A DNA stretch of 64,000 nucleotides from assembly GCA_030549205.1 (NCBI GenBank), contig JAUKTV010000011.1:248001-312000 (forward strand). Direction: 5' to 3'. Shown here in pieces: positions 1 to 12,500 of this stretch; positions within the stretch are counted from its first letter, which is position 1; the number at the start of each line of letters is the position of its first letter. The DNA comes from Apiosordaria backusii. Its lineage: Eukaryota > Ascomycota > Sordariomycetes > Sordariales > Lasiosphaeriaceae. A program made the position numbers and the translations under genes. The notes under the pieces are model-generated. The model searched no databases. It was given only the letters and a program-made list of their open reading frames with translations, and was not told the origin of the DNA.

Positions 1-1219
1 CAGTCTCACGTCTCACATATCTTCCCCCTTTCTTCGTCTTACACGGGGAAGAGGGGAACAGCGCTCTGCTGTACTCACCAATCTACTTACCCCCCACGGC
101 TGACCTACACTGCTCACAAGGCACAAGGGCACAAGGCAACGAGGCGGGTCAAAAAAAAAAAAAAAAGGCGGGCGTAACTGTTTCACAACAGCAGGATGTA
201 TATACCCTCCTCCTCATGTCATGGGTTCTAGTCCATCGCTCCCCGGTTCGGCCGGGACGTCAACCTCTTAGATACCTAGGTAGGCATCTAACCGAACGCA
301 GGCCTTTCCGGATGTGTTTGAGTGTGCATATGTGTTAATCTCCACGGTCGGGCACGAGTAAATGCAAATGTATGGATCCGGACAATCGTAGATGTGTAAA
401 TGACTAGGTATGCTGTGTACGTGTGTGGGCGGGTATATTGATGGACCAGGAAACTACAATGCGAGTGTAAATAGCTAGAGTCATGTGCGCATATGTGTGT
501 ACAAAACTTGAAATTAGATAGATACTAAACTATAGAGAAAAAGAAATAGACGAGAGGTAGGTTTTTTATGTTCAAGCCAAACTCTGCAAAAAGCAAAAGT
601 CGCTGCTGGCAGGCTTGCATGAACATGATATACTATACTAAATCACAGAACAATAAGAAGAAACAAAAACAGAAAATCAATCTTGATATCTGGTAATGAC
701 CGGCGGCAGACAGCCTCGCAAAAACACAAAACAGAGTGCCAATCTCACCAAGCTAGAGAAAAAAAGAGATTCATATACGCAAATACCAGAGTGCTGTGAA
801 AGAAAGAAAAGAATAAGAAACATAGAAACGCGCCACGGCAAAAAAAACCCGCCAAGATCGCGACTTCTCGGCTATAATATACTTCAAATAGCCACCCATA
901 CCAGACAGAACCAAACCGAAAAACCATCCATACGTGGACAACGTGAAAACATACTCACACCGTGAGGCCCAATCCAGATATTTCCTCCCGTTCCACCACC
1001 AAATGAAGACAGAATGAAAAAGACATCGTTCCATTTTTCACGAGTTGTAAATCATCAGCAGAACAAGCCTTGTCGTCCAGATGTGCAATGAAAACGCGAA
1101 ATCCCCATGCTCAACGTCAACGCTAAACATATCGCCAAAGAACAATTGGGGTATAGGACATGCAACTCATTGCTCCTCGCTTTGTCGTGTGATGAAAATC
1201 ATATACAGACAGATATATC
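1..1219. other. Intergenic, downstream of the Zn2Cys6 gene
   Basis: No convincing coding region. The short open frames here are A-rich and lack motifs. A run of 16 A lies at 151-166. The segment next to 1219 is probably the 3' untranslated region of the minus-strand regulator gene, but no polyadenylation site was pinned down. Confidence 0.6.
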
Positions 1220-2588
1220 TTAGGACCTTCGGCCCAATCTCCCGAGCATGTCGCGATCGATGCCGGAACTAGGACCACCTCGTTCGCGTTCATCCGCGCT
1301 GATAAGATGGCCAAGACTCATTGGGTTGGCCGAAGAAGTAGAAGCCGCCTGCGAAGGCGAGTGAGCCATCAGAGCTGGCGGTTGCTGAGAGTGCATCGGA
1401 GGAGCGCTAGGCCCGCTCGGACTCGGCTTTTGAGGGGTTGGAGTCCCGTCTTGATCGTAGACGCTGTGAGTCCTGTCTTGATCATACGCGCTGTGCTGAT
1501 ACTGGTGATAGCCCGTCGGGGGAGTGCCGTTGCTGTGATTTGACGCGGGGGAGCGTCGTCGGGGGTCGTCGTCAGGCGGGTAGTTGGGAGGACCAGGTCG
1601 GTAACTTGGGTCGTCTTCCGGTGGACGAGTTCGTCGTCGACTGCATTCCCGGTCATCGCACGGAGGATAAGCAGTCGTGGGCGAATGCAAAGGAGGCGGG
1701 TAGTCACTGGGAGGATGTTGCTGGTAAGACCGTTGCGGAGGAGGCGGCTGTGAGCCGAGAGGCTGTCCCCATGCTCCATAAAGTGGCGTTCCAGGAGGCA
1801 CTCCGCCTGGGACTGCCTGAACCGGTACGAAAGTAGCCGAGGAATTAGAAGACACCGGCTGGAACACGCAGTCGATTCGAAGCTTGTCGCAATTCGTGCA
1901 TTTTCCATTCTGCGTATTTTGATAACCACTGCAGCGAATCTGCCGATTTCAAACCAAAGTTAGCATGCACTCCTGGAGGTAATTTGATTATGTCATCTGG
2001 TACCTTTCTCTTTCGACAATAACGGCACGCAATCGAAGTCCTTTGCCTCGGAGCAGCCTGCTGAGGCGGTGCCTGAGGAGCGCCATAGGGATAAGGAGGT
2101 CCTGGCGGGTATCTGTAGTAGGGGTCAGAAGCTGGGGGGGGAGGATATCCTGGTGGTCTCGGCGCGTACGGAGGTGGTCCGTAGTAAGGATCGTTATATG
2201 CTCGATGATCGTCATACGGCCTCCTATCGTCGTATGGTGGCCGGTCCTCGTACCGGCGCGGCGGTGCGTTCACTGGAGGCAGTGGTGGGTACCGCGAGTC
2301 CGGAGGCGGAGGATATCCATTTGGTGTCTGAGGATCTGCGGGCCAAGCTCTCGGGTCTTGTTGATACCGGGGATCTGCAGGGTAGCCTCTGTCTGGGTAT
2401 CGTGTGTCTGATGGCGGGTATGGAGCCGGTGGGGGTGGATAAGACGAAATTGATGGCAAACTTATGCCGCTGGATCCGACTGATGGAAGCCTCCTCCTAT
2501 CCTCATCATCTTCAGGGGGCGGTGGATAATGCGAGCTCTCGGGACCCTCCCGCGGCGGCGGATATGCCCTTCGGTGGTTATCGGCCAT
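1220..2588 (-). CDS. Zn2Cys6 (GAL4-type) transcription factor, Pro-rich
   Basis: Likely a nuclear DNA-binding regulator. Two exons, 2588-2004 and 1939-1220, are joined across a 64-bp intron (1940-2003) with a GCTAAC branch site, giving 434 aa. The join restores a complete zinc cluster: Cys188, 191, 198, 209, 212 and 219 in the pattern C-x2-C-x6-C-x10-C-x2-C-x6-C, with the basic run RKRK just before the splice. Residues 1-180 are Pro/Tyr/Asp-rich, with many PPP and YP elements. The C-terminal half is also Pro/Ser-rich, and no fungal-specific middle homology domain is visible. The start is the ATG at 2588; the open frame extends a few codons further but has no earlier ATG. The gene faces a 15-kb empty region, as is common for heavily regulated fungal regulators. 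Target genes cannot be inferred. Confidence 0.88.
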
Positions 2589-5500
2589 GTTGAATGTCCC
2601 AGGAGTCAAGTCGTTGTCCAGTGTGGTGTCTTTAGGAAGCCCAATGATGTCGAAGCCTCCTCGGTCAAACTAAGTGTGGCAAGGCTGAACGTGTTAAGTC
2701 CCCAGAGCACGGAAAACCGGAGCTGTGCACAGCGATATGAAGAATAGTTCAGGAGCCTTGCAGCCCTGGTTTAGAATCTTCTCAGCAGGTTGGTGACAGG
2801 AACGTGGTAGACCCTGGATTAAACAAAGGTCGAAGTCAAAGAGGGAAAACCACCCAGTGACCACAGCTGGCAGCACGTTGGAAGTGGGAAGGAAATGGTC
2901 TGGCGCGGAGAAGGCGGGAGGAATGTGGGATTTAAACCCGTCAAAGGGTTTGTGCGAGGGGGGAGGGATGGTCCTAACGGACCAGGGAAAGGTGGTAAAG
3001 GCGGGTAATGATGTATGTTGTGCCGCGATGGAGACTGGAACGAGCCCTTTGTTTTCAAATGGGCGGGAGTTCCCTTGTTCTGGTGGTCTGGGTCTGCTGG
3101 GTCCTAGAGTTAGTCTGGATTCGAAGCGGGTGGGAAGAACCGGCTGGGCTGAAAGGGAAAAAACGAGGTACATGTGTACTCGGTACAGGGGCGAGTGACT
3201 TTATCACAAAACCGGCGACCCCCCAGAGTGAGAATAGAGGGGACCCTCCCAGTGCTCTTGTAGCGAATCAAGTACCATCCCAGGGCATCAACCGACACAT
3301 TTAGCATTTTTCTTCCCTGCACCTCAGCGGGCAGCAGTGGACCGAAGGTGAGTGTTGGCTGACAACCGGCAGGGGGGGGGGCAGGCACTTTGGCCCAGTG
3401 GAGGAGCTGCAGGAAGAGTGTTTGGGACAGGGAAGTCTGAAAGGGGGGGGAGCGGCTGTAAAGAAGTATGGGGATGTAGACGCAAGAGAAAAAACAAGGT
3501 GTGTGTGTGTGTCGATGTGCTCATTGCGTGTGTGAGGAGGATGGGGGATGTCAGATTGGCCTGTGGTTGTGTGCCCATGCATGATGTGAGATAGTGTTGC
3601 TGCGCACGGCCAACTACTGTGCAGACACATCCACCCAAAAACTTTGGTATTGGACGGTAAAAAACGGAAAATGAAACGTTGAAAACAAGTCGCCGTTGGA
3701 CTTGTACACAGTGGTAAACCGTTTGGTCAAGTGCAGTAGCCCCAGGAAAAGAAGGATGGACCTTGCCATTCCTCCTTGCCTGACCGCCTCCCACAAACCG
3801 AATCCGTCCAGTCCACTCTGACGACGCCGATTCCTCAGGCAAGCTGTGCTCGCTTCGATCAGGCGGGCGATGACAGTCGAGTCGAGATGCGTGGGAACAA
3901 GAAGCCAAAGAACAGAAGTGACCAAGTACGTACCTCGAGCGACAACAACAAAGGACAGGCAGGCCCTTTCAGTGACAGAGGGGTTACAGAAACAGTACCT
4001 GCACGGTACGGCACGGCCCAGCACGGGGCAGACGGGAAGGGAGGACAAAGAAGATGGAAATGGTGGTGTTCGCCGCAGAAGATGGCTGCTTCGTCGTTGG
4101 CGGTTGCTATGTGCGACTTTGGCTGTATATGGTGTCGACTGATGTTGGCGACAGAAAAAAAGAAGGAAAAATAGACCAGGTTCAGAAAGGAAAGAGGCTC
4201 GAGGTCTACCATCGTGTCAGTTGTCTCTATTCGACTGCGTAGGTTTGGCACAAAAGCACCACAAACGCGAGCACAAAAGCATGCCCGTTGGATTCGGCAT
4301 GGGCCGGCGCGGAAGGGAGTGTCACTGTACCTTTTAGGTCCGGGTATTTTCGCGCCCGTTGAAGATGCGCAATCGATGAAGCGCAAACTCTCAAAAGGCC
4401 GTTAAATGCTATGGAGCGTGTTGCGACCGTTTATTGACTGATGGACTGGTGTGTGGAAGAGATGGAAAGGTGAGAGAGAAGACGAAGGACGATCTGATCG
4501 ATGGAGCAACAGCATCCGATTGACTGCTAGCGCCAAACTCTGACCAACAGACAGACTCGGTCACGCCCGTCTCCAGCTGCGCGGAACAAGAATACGAGGC
4601 CGAGAAAAAACGGGCTGAGCGGGAACGTGGAAGGTTGTGAGGAGGGAGGGTCCAGGACCAGCTTATGACGGATCGGTGCTGCAGCTGGCTGTTGGAACTT
4701 GGGTCACAGGCCCCATGGCTCCATGGCATGGCTCCATCAGCAGGCGGCGCGAGGGGGCGTCAGAGCGTTGACGATGGGGAATTACACACACAGTGTGAAA
4801 GCAGAATCCCAGACTTCTTGTTAGGCATCGTGGGCGTAGCTTCAAGGAAGGGTGCCAGTCGGAAGCGGCTTTCCAGGGTTGACAGTCGTGGTGCTTTCAG
4901 GGGACCCTGGAGGATTCGCATCACCGGTCCCAGCAACGGAGCTGGTGGCTCGGAGCGACCAGTGGGTGGAGCATGGAATTGACTCCTGTTTAGGAGCAGG
5001 CGCGGGCCGTCGGGTCCCTGGACAGTGGTTGATTGGCACAACCTTCCAGTGTTCCCAAGGGCCCCAAGAAAACCCTAGCTCCATCCCCATATGCCCTCAG
5101 GTTGCGTCGTTGATGATGCCACACGTTCCCCACAGCCAATCGCCCTTCTTGCTGAAGAACCCACCCGAGCGGCTGGTCGCACTGGCCGCAGCTGGGCCGC
5201 AGGATCTGGGTGCTCAGCGAGAGACCTTTTCCTCCCCCACCAACGGAACCTTTTTAGTGCCATCGTGTGTCTCTTCCATCACACTGGTTCGACCAAGTCC
5301 TAATGATACTTCACATCTCAGGTTTGACAGTACCGTCAGTGGTGATGCTTCGAAATCTTGTCATACATGGGCACATCCACCCACATATACATATCGGTAC
5401 CTACCTCGCCTCTCAATGACATGGCGAACACGCAAACGGTTGCCAACATTTGCTACGCCGTGCTTCGAGAAACCCCGAGTTTCAACTGATTGCGCCACAC

Positions 5501-8109
5501 GCAGGATGCCCGAATTGCTTATACAATAACTTTCTTGGAGACTTGGGGGCCGCAGGTCAGAAGTTGAAGGAGTAAACGGGTTGATAGTCTGGCAAAGCCT
5601 TGGAACAACAAGATTCCCTCTTGTTGGAGGGAGCCTACCATCAACAATAATTCTGGGTAACAATCAGTTACAACCGAAAGCCTGCCTGATGCTGATGTGT
5701 CGTTTTGAAGGATCATCATGTTCTTTGCTCTGGATCAATGGGAACCCCATTAGCGACACATACGCCATCCTCAGCGGCGGCCTTCCCGGTGGCATGGAGC
5801 CCATTCCACTGGTACCAGGCTGGCCACATCTGGGCCAATCGGGCTGAGGCAGTGCGCTGGGCATTTTCCCAAATATTTAGAGGTGTGACGGGCACGGCAT
5901 CTGGTCCCGAAGTGTAGACAAGTCGCAAATACCTTAGGCTTGCAAAGAAAAAGAAAGTTGAGGAAGCTGTCAGTGCTCTATCCGGTTGAGCCCATGCTCC
6001 AGTCTGAATGGTCCTATACTTGTCTAATAGAGAGGTATCTTTGGTCCAACTGCGGACTATTGATCGCAAAATTTATCATTACTGATGATATAAATTCTAG
6101 GACCACGGGGAGCAGTCGAGTTTTCCGATGTAAGGACAAGATCGAAGTTCTGTGGGCAGCGGCATACAATCAGGCCTAGAGGCACTTTCATCGGTATCTA
6201 AATTCCAAACGAGTAAAGGAAAGTATTCAAGCTGCATAGCATAGTGTATTCGCTTGGATAACTCAGAAGAGGGAAGGGCAAGATAGCATCACTTATCTCA
6301 TGGCGGGGGACCGTACCCGGCGCTGGTGCGCTGGAGGGCCATGGTACGTACCAGGAACTCGACTGACATACTTCGCGGTGAGACTGGTGTCTCCAGGACT
6401 GGCGTTGCGGTACTTGCTGTCAGGTATCATGGCCCCAGTCGCTGTGAGGAGGGCAAGATGGATCTTTGGTATTATCCGCAGGGTCGGAGTGTGGACCGGC
6501 CCGTCAGCTGCCGTGATGTCAGAAACGAAGATGGCGCCAGAGGAATGCAAGATGTTTCCCTGGCAGAGAAGCCCAAGACGCTCAATCAGCCGAGCCGCCA
6601 AGGGCGGCTTGTCGCTTGAGTCACCTTGAGGCACAGAAGATCTAGCCATGAGATTAATCAGCCAACATCCAGTCTCAGTCTTATTTGATGGGAGAGAGAA
6701 CATTACCTCCATGCGTAAGAAAGGTCGTCATCCGAAGGCTGGTTGGTGTATAGCACATGAAGCGAGACCGCAAGGAAGATGGACATCAGGAGCGTCTGGA
6801 TCATTGAACCACCAGCGTCACGAGGTTGCCAACTACGTGTCAAAATTACGTGAGATCAGAGGAATCCTCTGCCTTACGTCCGGCCGCAGTACACATACGG
6901 TAGTGATACCACACTTCCCTCGGAGGGGATTCACCGTTCAACTTTTTCTAATATTGCACGGGATAAGGCTGGATGTGGACAGCGAGGGCATCCATATTGG
7001 TCGACGTGCATGAGAGCTGATTGGGGGTTGGTTGGTTGTCGGCAGCTCGATGGAAGCACGGCAGAACGGCAGGAAAATGACGGAGGGGACAACTTCCATC
7101 CCAGGTCCTGTTCGGACCCCTCCATCGGCAATGTTGATGAGTCTTGAGAACAGAAAATAGCGAATGTGTTTGATAGCTTCGGTTTGCTCTCGTTATCACT
7201 CGCAAGTCGGAGACCCCTCCTTCCCTGAAAAAGCTAAGACTTGGGCATTGCACCAATCACACGGCCGCACGGGCTGGAAGGACTCCCAGAACGGAAAGAA
7301 CTCAAATGGATGGCGGGGAATGGGAACACAGAAACGGAGGCAGGCAGGAGGGAAGGCAACACGGCATTTCATTTCTCTGCATCTCACTCTGACTCGCATG
7401 ATCGATCTCGCAAAACAGTGGCCTCGAACAGGGACCAGCAGGAACGGGAATCAGCAGCATTGAGCGTCAACAAACCTCCATCGCCGTCTTTGTCGCTGTC
7501 TCGAGCCATGCCGTCTTACCGCCCCTCCCCCTCAACCAGTCAACTGACTCCTCCGCAACTTCCGGCCAGGCCAAGCACTGTTGATTAAAACTCCCGCTCA
7601 GCGTGCCACTGTCGCCGTGAATCTTGTAAGCGAACCGGGCCGACCGCCTCTGCATCTCCAATACGCGAGTTTGCCGCCGCCGTGTTCCGCTTCCTGACCA
7701 GATCTTCCCATGGAACACGAATGGTGCGAGGTGCCCTGTGCCTGCCGCCCCAAGAGCAGAAAAAAACCTTCAACCATGGCAAAACACCCACACGGACTAG
7801 CCTAGCGGCAGCGAGCACAGCTACACCACGCTAAGCTAGTGTGCGTGGTATCATTCATGCAGCAGGGATGGATCCAAGATTTTTGTGCGAATGGCATGCT
7901 GGTGACAACTAAGCGCAGACTTTCATCGTGTGGAGGCAACAACAAAAAGATCACGCTGATGATGAACAAAACGGAGACAGGGTCATATCCCAGGCGCGCG
8001 AATTGCCGTTGGTGGGAAACAATGTAACAATGGGACGGCCAATGGGACGGCCCAGTGGCAAGGGTGTGGTGTTCCGGCTGGCAAGAGAAGGAGGGTGGGT
8101 GATATTAAT

Positions 8110-8152
8110 GGTGGTGGTTGTGGTGGTTGTGGTGGTTGTGATGGTTGTTTTG
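8110..8152. repeat. Microsatellite-like 9-bp repeat (GGTGGTTGT)
   Basis: About four imperfect copies of a G/T-only 9-bp unit in tandem. It creates a Thr run on the opposite strand, which should not be taken as protein. Confidence 0.85.
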
Positions 8153-9501
8153 GATGGATGTCTGAGAAAAACCTCAGCGAGCAGCAAGGGAGACGGAAAA
8201 CACGGCTGTTTCTGATGACGAGATGAGTTGCTCCTCCTCAGCTTCGAGAAAAAAACGCCCATCGATCCAGAAACGTGTCAGGCAGGGTTCGTGCTGGAGA
8301 TCTATTGGGCACTCCCGTCCCAGTGTCCAGGACAGTGGGTTGAGTTGGCGGCAATCCAAGTCGGAGACTAGCGAAACCTGCCCCACAGGACTACTAGATC
8401 ACTCAGGCCTGTCCGCGCAACTCCATTTCACAGCTCACAACCTCACGGCTTTGCCATTGCATTTTCCCGGCCTGCCGTCACGTCGGTGAGTTATGGGTCG
8501 CGTATCGGCCTTTGCCTCCGCTGCCCGCTGATTATTGACAACAGTTGCAGGTGAGGTGTGAGCCATGCACTAGTAATCTGCTAGCATGAGAGGAACCTCG
8601 CATGGCATCCTTGCCCCCTCCTCGACCCAGCCTTCCCGATCACGGAGCACAGTTCTAATGGACCGATTGCCCCCCTCCTTTGTCTTCGCAATGGACGAGT
8701 AGGAGCGGCCAGAGGGCTTTCTGCTTCTGACGACGTGCAGTTAGTTCCGGGCTTACAGCTTCACATATACCTACCTGTGCGCAAGTGGACGGACGAACCC
8801 CATGATGGGATGGGAGTCGTCACGTAGTATCGCCGCTGTTCATAACCCTCCAACCCCGCCCGCATCACACCCTCCCGGACCAGAGGACCAACCAGCGATG
8901 GGAAATATGAGAGCATTGGTGCGGTGAGACGGCTTGACACGGGAGAAGATAGGGGGCCAGCAACATATACCTGTTCGCATACCTTCAACTCGTCAGACTG
9001 GCACTTGTGATAACTAACGCCCAACCCCAACTCTACCACGGCATATATACACAGGTGCTGTCACTGCAGAAGCCTGGGGGTGTGGCAGGCCTTGCGAACG
9101 GTGTTTGTGCTGCCCCGAAGAGCACCCTAGCAAACCCAGCAGCTGAATTCGACCATTTCAACAGGGCGGTGCCAACCATGGGGGAGTGGAGAGCTCTCGA
9201 CGGATGTCACGCTAACGAGCGGGTGTGCGAGGGTTGCCCGTGCGTTGCAGTCCCGCGTCGGGTCCTGTGCCAACCCAGAAAAGCCGATGGACCTTGTAAC
9301 ACGACGGGACGGGTGGGCAAACCGTCACAAACCGCCTGCTTTCAAAGACGTGTCAACCAGACGATTTTCTCCGCGCGTTCTGCCGGCGGCGAATGGACAA
9401 CCACTGTTGGTAACTTGGCCCTGGGCATACTGCATCCAGTTGTTCTCCTCTTCAGCACTCATACATGGCAGGACCTTCTTGGCAGGCTGCTCACCAGAAC
9501 T

Positions 9502-9533
9502 CACACACACACACACACACACACGCACACACA
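9502..9533. repeat. CA dinucleotide repeat
   Basis: About 16 CA units with one interruption (CG) near the end; a simple-sequence repeat in the intergenic gap. Confidence 0.9.
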
Positions 9534-12500
9534 GCAGAGAGCATAGTCGAGCCTCGGTCGAGTGATCGGTGGCCGGTGGAGCCAAGGATCGGGTGGATCG
9601 AATGACTGCGGCATGGGATTCGCGTGCCGCCCGCTCCTCTTTTAGGCTCATCCCGCTGCCCTTCTTCCGGACCTGGCCGCTCAGAGGCCCACCTGAGCTC
9701 AAACCCTTGCACACTCTGACTGCGACTGAATGGCAATGGTTTGCTTGAGTGCGTTACAATCGATGTTGCTCAATCAATTGGCTGGTTCTTGATCACGTTC
9801 TTTCTAGCCTCAGCTTCCCATTTCTAAGGACGTGGAACCATCATGGGCCACAACAAGCCAATACGGCATCACAGCTACCATGGGAACAGGCCAAGAATCG
9901 CCCTTGGATAGACCGGGGGGGTTAATTGTGCAGGACCTCCTGCCACTCACCACTCCGCAGTGGATGAGTTGCTTCCATATCTCCATTTCTCACTCGCACG
10001 CAGGTTCGCCTCGCTGCATGTCACCAATGAGACCGGGTTGTCGGTCTCCCATTGGACAGCCATGGTGAGAGGATGAGCTATTACTGCGCAGCTATCTTGA
10101 AATGCATAGAGAGTGGCATTGGGGGTGTTGGGAACGTCATTTAGCTCGCACACGCAAGCTGCATGCGGAGAGAGGTCCGAGATCCCCTGGTCACATCCGC
10201 CTCGCTTCTGATGCCCGAAATGCTCTGTTGTGCAACAGCTGGTCTTGATGAATGGCAGGCCCTCGGCACCGATTTCAGTGGCATTCCTTCTAGGGAAGGA
10301 GGGTTAATATGGACAAGCATAATAAACGACAGAAAACGATTTCAAGGACCGCCGCCATCATGGACTTGCCCAGTCCTACCCTTCGGTTCTGTGCTTGGTT
10401 CTACCGAGCTCGGCTACAGCCTACCCAAGCCAACAGACATCAGCACACTTGGGCGGTGTGCTCAGTCAGGGGAGTAGACTTCAGCCGCGGCCGTGGGTGT
10501 GCACCTCGCGGCATTCAATACTAATGAGTTGCATTGCCTCAACTGTCATAATTCCTCCGAGATTCGGAAGTATATCTTGTCTTGCGTTTGTTTGTGATTT
10601 GTATGGCCAAGCATGGATGCATCACATTCTCGGCTCACCGGGCCAGGTGGAAAGCCAAAACACTCGCCTGGCCTAATTGGGATACTGCTGCTCAAAGATG
10701 GGAGCGGGGGATGGAGGGGCTGGGATGATGATACTGACAGCGACGGCCCAGCGGGTGAAAGGATCACAAACCAGTGCTCACAGCAAGATCTAAAAACATC
10801 ATGATGAGAGCGCCTTTCGATCCAGCAATATCACTATCAGATTTCTTGGTATGACGAATAGAGTCTGAAGACCTGATTGCTCGAATGACTCCATTGTTTT
10901 CATGTGAGGGAGGAAATACACAACGCTCGTTTCGGGTTCGGGCGTGTCCCTTCGTGTTGGGTCTTGTTAGCCCCATCTGATCTGACACCTGACCGTCAGG
11001 ATGGCTCACAGGTGGCTACTGTAGGTTACGAGTACGTCACGACATACGATAGAAACTCTTCGTCAGCTACAATCCACCAAATCGATTATCGCAAACAAGT
11101 CGAGGAAGATATGCAAGTTTTATCAACGCTGTACGACACAAGCAATGCCCGTTTCTAGATACATACAACCATGTGCATACCTCTGGACAGTCTCACATCA
11201 GAAGCTGAAAGTCCGCGAGAACAAACCCCCACCGGTATGACAACACTGACACTTGTCTTGGACAAAAGAGCATGGGGATATTATTATTATCCACCGAAAA
11301 TGTTTTTTGATGCTGCATGGCCTCACTGCATCCTTCTTGTAGTGGCAGAGACATCTATCAGACGAGCTGAATTCCAACCCCTCAAGGGCCGCTAGTTCCA
11401 CCCGGGGGGCAAATTCTATGTGACAATATCCCTACCTAGGCCTACCATCTCTCTGTTCAAGACCGCCTTGAGCTTTCGCTATACTTGCGCTAATTCAGAC
11501 ACAAGCACGATCAAAGGACTCGGTTGGGTAAGCGGCGTCGCTTCACACAGCGTCGATTCAGAGAAGCGCGCCAAGCATTGTTCCCCTCCATCGTTCCAGA
11601 GCTCTTGGTTCACGATAGTCTGTCCCGGGGCCATGGCAGGATGGCGCAGTTGCGGGCTCCTAATGGCTTACAGGTCCTTCTGCGCTGCTCGGACAGGTGC
11701 AGGTGCTCGCCATTGCTTGCCATGTTACAGGATACGGTCATCTACTTGGGCACGAGCAGTTGATAGGTATTCTGCCAACAACTAACAAACCATGATAAAT
11801 TGATGGATGAGTGGAGAATCCACCAACAGGCTTCATGGTTCCTGGACAAGAAGCAAGGTATCACGACAGGAGCCCGTGATGATTCGGAGTAATCAGCTCG
11901 AAGACTTTCAAAGGCATCCCTTCCGATTCGCCCCGATGTGTGAACTATGAGACCACCTGAAGCTAGTGGTAGAGGGTTGATTCCCCATTCCAACATTCCG
12001 AGGGTCGCTTACGAGGATGAGATGGGAAACAAAGAGCCAAGGCGGGCGTCTTTGAAAAACAAATTCATACTCGATATGGGCACTGGACGAGACATTGGTT
12101 ACGCGGCGAGGGTAGGTAGGGATCAGTCATTTGAATAATTCAACTTGGTCAAACACGAGCGGCGCGGGTGAGCGGTCGGACGGATCTGATGATGCAAAAA
12201 TTTGATCTCGAACAGTTTTGGGAACAGCTGTTTGGGCCCGAATGGCCGCCAACAAGAACACCCTCACGCAGCAATGCGGCACAAATAACCATTTCAAGAG
12301 CTAACGGACGCCTCAACTTCCAGGAGCGCCGAAAAAGGCGGTCAACCGTAGAACACAAAAATAAAGAAGCACAAGACCCCCCATTTCTGATCTCACAGTT
12401 TTTGTCACAACAGAGAGCAATGCATCAACACAATTCGAGGTGGTTGTTTCGGTGGTGGCTCCGTTGCGCATCACCGCCCGTCATGGACCCAACAAAGGTT

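Noticed and set aside
214..250. B-box-like GGGTTCTAGTCC
   Set aside because: The T-stem does not pair and no A-box or acceptor stem accompanies it.
1307..1836. Plus-strand open frames opposite the Zn2Cys6 gene
   Set aside because: Shadows of the Pro/Asp-rich coding strand.
4852..5529. 225-codon plus-strand open frame
   Set aside because: Composition is random, no domain is visible, no splice partner was found, and overlapping frames on both strands are similarly long.
5930..6010. tRNA-like D-arm on the minus strand (AGCTCAACCGGATAGAGC-type)
   Set aside because: No anticodon stem can be formed next to it and there is no TTCNANN T-loop at the right distance.
6293..6712. 139-codon minus-strand open frame
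   Set aside because: It looked mildly protein-like but shows no motif, no plausible first exon and no continuation.
8108..8262. Thr-run protein on the minus strand
   Set aside because: Produced by a G/T simple repeat, not by a gene.
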